The notes beneath the pieces are model-generated. The model worked only from the letters and a program-made list of their open reading frames with translations, was not told the origin of the DNA and ran no database searches. The position numbers and the translations under genes are program-made. Below are positions 49,701-58,700 of a stretch of 64,000 bases of DNA, piece by piece. The stretch is from contig OY727098.1 in NCBI GenBank assembly GCA_963402885.1, positions 24,466,417 through 24,530,416 on the forward strand, in the 5' to 3' direction. The DNA is from Antedon bifida. Lineage: Eukaryota; Echinodermata; Crinoidea; Comatulida; Antedonidae. The first letter of the stretch is position 1; every line of letters starts with the position of its first letter.

Positions 49701-52700
49701 TGAAAAGACCATCAACGTTAATTATGATTGTAACAAATCTTATGATTAAATAATTCTTTTTGACACAATGTAAAACGAGTGCACACGTTCATAATCATTT
49801 CTAATATTTTTTTTTCCAAATAGAACCAAAGATGACAGTTAAAGTCGTATATATTCTCTCCAAATGAGAAATGTAAACTTTGAATATGCCATTTTGTAGT
49901 TTTGATAAAGTTATTCACTACCGTAGAAAAATAAAGTAGTGATTTAACTTATAAAAACACAACATAAACGGTTAAATTTACAAAAACTAACTGTCTTACA
50001 ATTTGACTATTTGCTTTGAATTACACCTTTTCTCTGGTATTTGTTTTCGATCCAATTTTTGATCAAAGTGAATACCGTAAATAAGTGAATTTAAAAAATA
50101 AGAAGAAAAATGTGACAATATTATCTTTAACACGTTATTTTTCTTTATTAAAGTATACGTAAATACCGTTCAACAACCATATAAAGTTATAGTTACATTA
50201 TAAGTGTTTGTTTGAAATACAACTAGCAATTATGGGTACAAAATGCAAGACATTTTACGTTGTTATGCTTTCACTTTAAGTTTGTAGACGACATGCATTT
50301 TCGTAAAAATGATTAGTTTTATTTGTTGTTTGTTTTAAGTTTTGATTAATCTTGGAACTGATAAAAGGATTCGTTTCCACATAAAAATGTTTATTATTTA
50401 TTTATTGAATATCATACTGGTTCTGGCATACATTTTTTTACCATATTGAACAATTGGTATAGGATAAGTTAACTGACATTAACAATTATTACTCGGAACG
50501 GCTAGAAGCAAACTAGATAATCAGAGAAATTATCGAATTAATTAACGCGAATTAAGTAATTAAAGTGAATTAGACTTCAAAAACTGACTGATCCATATTT
50601 CCACTACAGACGTCTACTGGTGATGATCTGGAAAACTAAATCACTTCCATTCAATGATGTAACAGAGGTCACCAGGTCATCGTTGACAAATTCGATTTCC
50701 GTTATGTATACTAAATTCACATGACGATTTTATTTTAAATTCTGTTTATAGTTTTAAAAGCTTAGGTTATACATGCAAACTCAACATGTACGTAACATTA
50801 AAATATGAGCACAGACAATTATTTATGCCATCCTATGGCCTGAAGCATATACTGTACGATATATATATTTCATTTCCCCACAAACTCTAAGCAAGATTCA
50901 AAGAATATATTAAGAGTAGTCAAATAAAGAAGAAAGTATAATAAAAGTGTGAAACAGAGGATACCATAAGACAAGCAAGTAAAAGATTTTTATCTGTGGC
51001 ACCTTTAACTTAAATTTACAAAAACAAATATTTTGATACAGTGGCCTAAAATAAAATTATTCATAAGAAAATTATGTTTTTACAATACATTATGGTTTTT
51101 TCATTTTCTGTACACATATATTGATTAATCATGACGTCACATCATAAAATGAAACATGAAAGATGACAATTTCGGAAGATGTCTAAGCAAAAACATAATT
51201 TCAAAGATAATAATGATAGGCCTAATTATATCAATAATTAGTCCGATGTTTGCCCTTCCCTGACATAACTGTAGGCCTTACTACACTGTACATTTGAGAA
51301 TGGTGTGAGTACATGTTACGTCAGAGTGGGCAAGTATCGGACCAATAACTTAGCTCCATGACGCAAAGCTACTTCAAACTATAGTTCAAAATATCATCCT
51401 GATTTCAATAATTTCTTTAAGCATCGGAATAGCAGATCAAAAAGTGCCGTTGGGTTTCCCATAACCCGTTGATCTGCCTTTGTAATCAGCTTCTATCCTG
51501 CACACATTAAACACTTGCTAAATATTTTTTTACATAATTTTGTTTTTCTAAATAATTGATTTTAAATCCGTAAAAGAAACCGAATAATGACCCGGATAAA
51601 TTCATTATTTCAGACAAACAGTAAGTGTATGCTAAACGTAATATTTGATAATCTGAAAAGAAAACACTACTGGCGTTTGTAAGTTTCCCATAAACACAAA
51701 AATAACATTGACTGTATATATTTTTCTGGGGGAAATCTCCAAAGAATTTTTGAAATGCTTTTTTTATTCTCAATTATTTAATGATTGGATTAAAGCCTTT
51801 TCAACCTTTGGTGTAATAAGATATTGTAAAGAATTCCAAAGGATGCAAGTTCACAAAGAAAACAAATTTTTAAAAAGCTATAAAGATTTGTGAACTTCGT
51901 ACTTAACACGCAACGCAATGACGTAAGCGCAACACCAGTAATTTGACCAATCACGATAAATTATTCGAACTGTGGCTTTTCCTTGGTCGTTTACGTCTTT
52001 ACCTGGTTATGTTTACTCATTTAAAAACTTCTTTAGGCCTATCGTTCGTCAAAAGCTGAATTTAATTTTTTGCATAATTGTATGTGTAATTGTATTTATT
52101 TATTGATTCAAAACATAAAGTGCATGCCATGGATCTTGGTACAATGATTGCTATTGTTTCACTTTTCTGTTGGACCAAAATAAATATTATATGAATATGA
52201 TAATAATTATGAAAGTGCATGCCTTGGTTGTTGTAGGCTAGTCTGCTGTGTACTTTTAAGAAGTATAAATTGATTGTGAAACATTTTAGGCTTTGACAGA
52301 ATTCAGACATTATTGTCTTTTTGCCTGCAGCAACTATAGACCTTATGAACCCATGGTGTAAGTTCGGAATTTTCTTGATAAACAACATAAACGGCAAAGC
52401 CTCAATAAAAATGAACCAAGTGTAATGTTTCCCATCATGAAATTATTATACGTTGATGCTGATTATAGACTGAAAAAAGAAAGAAAGAAATGTTACAATA
52501 TTTTTTCATTAAAGACTATTTTTTTTGTGTGTACTAGGTCATTCTCAACAGCAACAAGCACACCCGTAAAGCACATTTCTATACGTTCTTAAAACCTTGG
52601 CTTGGAGATGGGCTCTTGTTAAGGTAAGTAATGTTGTTCAAAATAATGGTTCAGGAGCATCTTATTATGTTCAGATGATTTACATCTGTTGTGCTATTAC

Positions 52701-55700
52701 TGTTTCATTCTTTTAAAAACACATAATGTATTTCAACACGTCATCTGAATGATTTGGGTAATCTGCGCAAACATAATCGTAACGTGCACGTTCAAATAAT
52801 ATTACAAGGAAATTGGGCATATCTTATCAAAGCTTCGTTCCAACTTGAACGTAACGTAACTATGTCGCAAATAAGTTAGTTGATCTATCACAAGTGAAGT
52901 TCGGATGATCCATCGTGTCGTGATTGGTCAAGTTGCTTGCGGTGCGTTTACGTCCTCACGCTTTGCGAACCAAGCTTAATCTCAGGTTGATGTGTTCTGG
53001 TAACGTTATTAACGTTGTATGTCACCAAAAAAAAAAAAATATCATGACGTTACATGACTCTCTTGTTTGCAACAGTTAAAGAAGTAACCGAAATGAAAAT
53101 AATAAGAGAATTCCAGTAATGGTTAAATATTGGTTCCTATTTGGACGTAAGCGCAACGCAAGAAGTATGACCAATCACAATGCGATGAATCTGTCATGTG
53201 ATTGGTCACTTGCGTTGCGCCTCATCGCTGCGTTGCGTCCAAGTGAGGACAACCCTTAGGGTCGTTAAACTCAATCCTAAATGAATTGATTTGATTTAAA
53301 GAAAGGAGACATGTGGTAAGAACGTCTGCTACTTATTAATTTATTTGGGTTTTTTTTTACTAGTTCTGGTGACAAATGGTTTAGTAGAAGGAAACTCATC
53401 ACACCAACATTCCATTTCCAAATATTGAATGATTTTCTTGACGTTTTCAATGAGCAGTCAATAATCTTGGCAGACAAGTTTGAAGCTGCTACTAAAGAAA
53501 AAAGCATTGACATATGTCCACTTGTATGTGGATGTGTTCTAGATGCTCTGTGTGGTGAGTGGCTTAGTTACATCAATATCAGTAAACTAATTTTGGCATT
53601 CAACTTTAAAACGTGCAAATCAAGGAATCACTTTGCTTCACTATCGTGAAGCGGAAATAACAAATAATGTCTTGAATTAATATCAATTTTTAAAATATAC
53701 TACCTAAAATCAACGAAGGCTAGAATTAATGTCGTAGAAACCGTGCGTTACCTTACTACGTTACAGGGTGAATCAAGAGGGGATCATTTTCCCTATAATT
53801 TGTCGTTCATTCGTACCATAATAATTCAGTCACCTTTATACAAAAGTCATTCGATTTTTAACGTTCGATGTATTTATATTTTCGATTTATACCTACTGTG
53901 ACATTTCGGCTAACTGCGTTATGTTAGCCGATACATCATAATATTCGTTTTGAAGATCTCCCATCTGAGAGAGCAGTGTGGGGTTACGTACAGTCTCTCC
54001 GATCCCCATCGAGAGTGTTAATTTCTAGTAAATACTGTTAACTATAAAGTTTCATAAATCTCGTCGCATATTACATATTTAAAGGTATAGATTTGCGTTA
54101 CTGATAAATGGTATGTCAATTTAATCATGCAGGATACAATTGGTATCGGACCCTGTAATAAAAGGAAACAGATACCATAACATAATAAATAACTTTAAAA
54201 AGGTTAAATCAATTATTGGTTCAATAAGAATTCAATGAACGTCATGATAATGGTCCGGCTATTGTGATATTTCTGGCTAACATCCCCTGATTAAAAAGAA
54301 GTCTATTTTTAATATCACACATTGACGTCTTGTATTTTATATTCATTCACTAAATTCACGTCATGTTCCAAAAACTGATTATTAATACTAGCGCAGGTAA
54401 TATTTTCTTTAGCCTAAATATATAAATAATTAGCTTCCGTATTGAATGTTGGTTGTATTTCAAATATTATTGGAGTCCTGTTGATTTTCGTTTTTTAATT
54501 TCGTGAGGTCATACGTTCAAGGCTATACCACTGTCAGTTGTATCTTTATGTAATACAGTAATATAAGGTGCACCTTTGATTCATTTACTCATGAGTGTAA
54601 AAGCTTAGTTATTTACCTGGGTAAGTTAGTTACCTCCTACCAAAGTTAGCATTGGGCACTGAAGCCATTAGCGGATAAAATAACTAACCTAATACTAAGT
54701 ATATTTATATGTATGCTATTTTATACACACAACATCTAACCGGCCCTGTGGTGCACTGCAATTTTAATTAATTAATGTGAAACGATAAAGATGAGGAAAC
54801 CTGTGAGAATGAGAAAAAGTCGCCCAACCGACATTCGAACCCGGAACCTTCTGCTCGATATATGTCCTAACCATTATACCACCACTGGGACTTTCATGAT
54901 TAAGCAGCAAAGAGTTAAATTACAATTATTGTAATTTAACTCTTCCCTGGTATAAGTGGAAATTGTGACGGACGCGTGACGCGTCAAAATTGCGCACAAA
55001 TGGTTGCACACGCAATAAACTATTAAGGTGCCGTACAGTAGGCCTACAATTAAATGCTGGCATGCAACGTTCATAATCATTTTACCCCATCTCATGTCAT
55101 GTGCACTGTAAAAATAATGTTTAGATCTTAAACATATTTTGTACCCACTTTTTTCAACACATTTAGCTTTTAAATACGTAGTTACGTTTATGTTTAGCGT
55201 GTTTAAAACCTAAACGTGTTTATAGCTACATGTTGTTTTCCTTCACTGGAATGTGAAGGCAAAAAATACTATGTATTTTACTACTATTTGCAGAAACAGC
55301 AATGGGGCATCGTTTACACTCACAGGATAATGATGACAATCCGTACGCCAAAGCTGTCAAACGGTTAGTGATTAGTTAGTCAGAAAAAAACAATTAATTT
55401 CAACAATTAATTTAACATAATGTGTTTTAACTGTATTGATGTGTGGGGGTGAGGGATGATTTAAATTTGATGAAATTGAATTGAAAACATTCATTTTAAC
55501 GACAGTAACATTACGAAAATGACGAAAAGAAAACGTTGTTGAAACCAATTCATTATTGGTGGTGTGAAGTATGGAAAGCCAAATACGCCAAAAAATATAT
55601 AATATCTTCCATCATACAAATACCTGCCTTACCATACTCAACAATGACAGTTTCCCTAATATTAACAGCTACTTCAAACCTCTTTCAGATTAGCAGAAAT

Positions 55701-58700
55701 ATTACAAGAGTTGTTCAAGAAGCCTTTATATTGGATACCAGCTATTTTTAACCGAACACAATCTGGAAAAGAGTACAGTGAATGCTTAAGGGTTGTACAT
55801 GGATTGACGACAAGGGTAAGTAAACTTTAGGCCTTATTTGTGTTTTTATTATATGTGCACGACTCCATCGAAGAAAAACATTAATTGATATGGTTAAATA
55901 AAGTTAAAATTAATTGAATTGATAATGTTTAAGATTACACAAAAACTACCTGCATCTATATTTATATCACTGTCTTATTTTTTGAATAAATATTTCCCCT
56001 ATTTGCTTTGACAAGTGAACGTACGGTACAACCGGATACAAAGTACATCATAAACCAAACGGTTCATTGTTTGTAGGTCTATTCAACTTGACTCGGGGCG
56101 CCTGCTGTAAATGGCTGTTATAATAAAAACATATACAATAATAGAAATAAAAGATTACACTAAAGAAAGGTTATAAAATAAACATTTAAACTGAATGGTT
56201 TTTATCACCGTTACTATCTATAGAAGTATTGAGAAGATTGTTAGTAGCTTTCAGTATTTTATCGTCAGTATATAAGCAAACAATGATGCTAGTGTTCTAA
56301 TGATTTTGTAAATCTTTTTTTAGCAATAACATGAATGTGGTGTTTTCTTTTTAAATGGACAAAACTTCCGTGCCAAAAACATTCGACAAACCTCGCAAAA
56401 ACATGTGAATATCTCCAGACATGATACTACACATTGTTTATTGTCGCTGGACATGATACGGTTGTATGATGACGAAATGAACAAAACACATCTTATAAAT
56501 TTTGTATTGATACAGAATAACCAAATTGAATACGATTTCACACGGGCATCATGAGTTATTTTGGCAGTTCAGTGAGCTCATTTTCCACAAAAGTAATTTC
56601 TTAATTCGTGAGTGAAAGTGAAAACTTGGCGTATAACACTTCATTTCCAAACCAAAAGAGCTGTGAGTTCCGTGGTGATTTTAAGTATTAAGTGTTTCAC
56701 GAAGTGTTTACCATTTTCCCCCCAAGTGTTAACCATTACCTTTGTAGATGAAATAATATTTATTCAAATCAACTGTACTATTTCCATTTAGAAACTTAAT
56801 ACGTCATCAAATTATACCGTTGGCAACTATACATACAGCTATTGTATCAACTGTCATAACCACTCAATACAGAGTATAGAGAATTAAATTCAATGCATTC
56901 GTATAGGCCTATTATTTGAATACCTTAAGTCCTTAATATCAATTCAAACATTGTCCCCAAGCTAAACTTCCAGCCACCTATAGCTGGCTAATACTTGTTA
57001 ATACTTTCCACACACAATACAGAGGCCTACGTATGTATATGCTGTAGCCATTTTTAACAAGCAATGTTAAATTTGTTGGCTATTTGGTTGAGGAAATATC
57101 GACACCGTCACCGGCACGGTCAATTTTAGGTTTTCTTGCTAATAATAGCAAATGAGTTGGTGTGACTATCGGCACGGTCGAGCGTGTGTGAAATGTATTT
57201 CACGAGTCTACTAATGCCTTATTTTCTATCGGGCCTATAGACAATTGGTCGACTGCGCCAATTATGTTGTTTACCAGCACAGGAAACTAGGCGCATGGTC
57301 GACCGTGCCCGTAGTAAAAACCGTACCGGGAACAGTATTACATAATATAGACGTATAGTCAACCGAGCTGATAGGCCTATAGTAGTAATAAATTACACAC
57401 AGGGTTAAATGTGTCAATAGCGGATAGACCACACTACCACCTTGTTGGATGAGAGTTGAATATGTGTTATGAATATATAATTAGAATTATCTTATCAATC
57501 ACAGGTGATAAAATCTAGGTTAGAAGACTTCCAAAAATCCGGATTAGATCATCAGGTCTACGAAAGCCAAGATGGAGGCGGCAAGAGAAAACGTCTGGTA
57601 TTTCTTGACGTTCTGCTAAAATCACATCTTGACAATCCGGCTTTTACATTTAACGATATTCGTGAAGAAGTGGATACATTCATGTTTGAGGTAACCTACT
57701 TAATTTCAAACTATTTTAGCGAGACTTTTATTTTCGCGATTTTTTATTTTTCGCTATACATTTCATACACTGTATATAGATATATCTAGTATAGTATAAG
57801 CGTTACTATTCGTAACTGATTAAATTTGCGATTTATGCGTGAACATTTTGTTGCAAATCGAGAAACTACAACCACTTGTATGTTATTGTAGACTTTGAAT
57901 TACAATATTTAACTCCAGGAAACCATTAGATATTTATTTAATGTTGCCGCTCCTACCTTTTACATAGATTATGACACGGAAAATAGAGAGGAAGGTTTTA
58001 ATTCATTCATGGTTATTGTATTGAGCAAAAGACAACTTCATTAAAAAATATGTCATACGCACAACAAATAACAGTTTAATTTAAGCAATGCGGCTACAAC
58101 CGGAACTGAGCCATCCACTTGATAAAAAGCAATCATACGATAATGCCACCAGAAATGATTGTAAATTGTCAACTTCGTAATTGCATCATAACGACATTAA
58201 TAATGTATATTGGTACACGCTGCAAAAATGGAAGAATATATTTAAATTACCTTGATCTAAAACTGCATAAATTAAGGTCGATATATTTCACGAACTTGAA
58301 CTTTCGAGTTACCAACCAAAGAGCCAGTATGCTTATCATCTGAATACAGGCTTATTAATTAATTTTCAGGGTCATGACACAACATTCTCAGCTCTGTCAT
58401 GGGCCATTAACATCATTGGGAATCAGCCCGAGGCCCAGGTGCTGATTCAGAAGGAGCTGGATGACATATTTGGTGGTGATGACAGACCCGCCACTAATGA
58501 TGACCTGTCGAGGATGTCCTATCTTGAGCGGGTTATCAAAGAGTGCCTCAGACTTAAGCCACCAGTTACGGCAATTGGAAGGAAACTGGACGAAGATACG
58601 ATGATCGGTTAGTACACGATTTATATAATTTTTTTTCCCGTTAGTTATTCGTTGTTGATACAGGTATACTGTAGCCTATACTAGCATAAAATATAATCAT

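Larger units (their letters stand above)
49033..52537 (+). other. P450 intron 2
   Basis: It starts with a hairpin (49059-49100), then a hAT-like MITE, a family C remnant, a family F copy, a short imperfect hairpin near 51444-51479 (GCAGATCAA...TTGATCTGC) and a decayed family B copy. No exon is missing here: phases 0/0 join exactly. Confidence 0.6.
52624..53363 (+). other. P450 intron 3, with two family B MITEs
   Basis: This 740-bp intron is largely made of two family B elements (52829-52977 and 53126-53257) separated by about 150 bases. No other feature. Confidence 0.7.
53555..55293 (+). other. P450 intron 4
   Basis: 1.7 kb, AT-rich. It contains a tRNA-like stretch (54820-54892) and a perfect palindrome (54911-54943); otherwise nothing recognisable. 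Confidence 0.6.
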
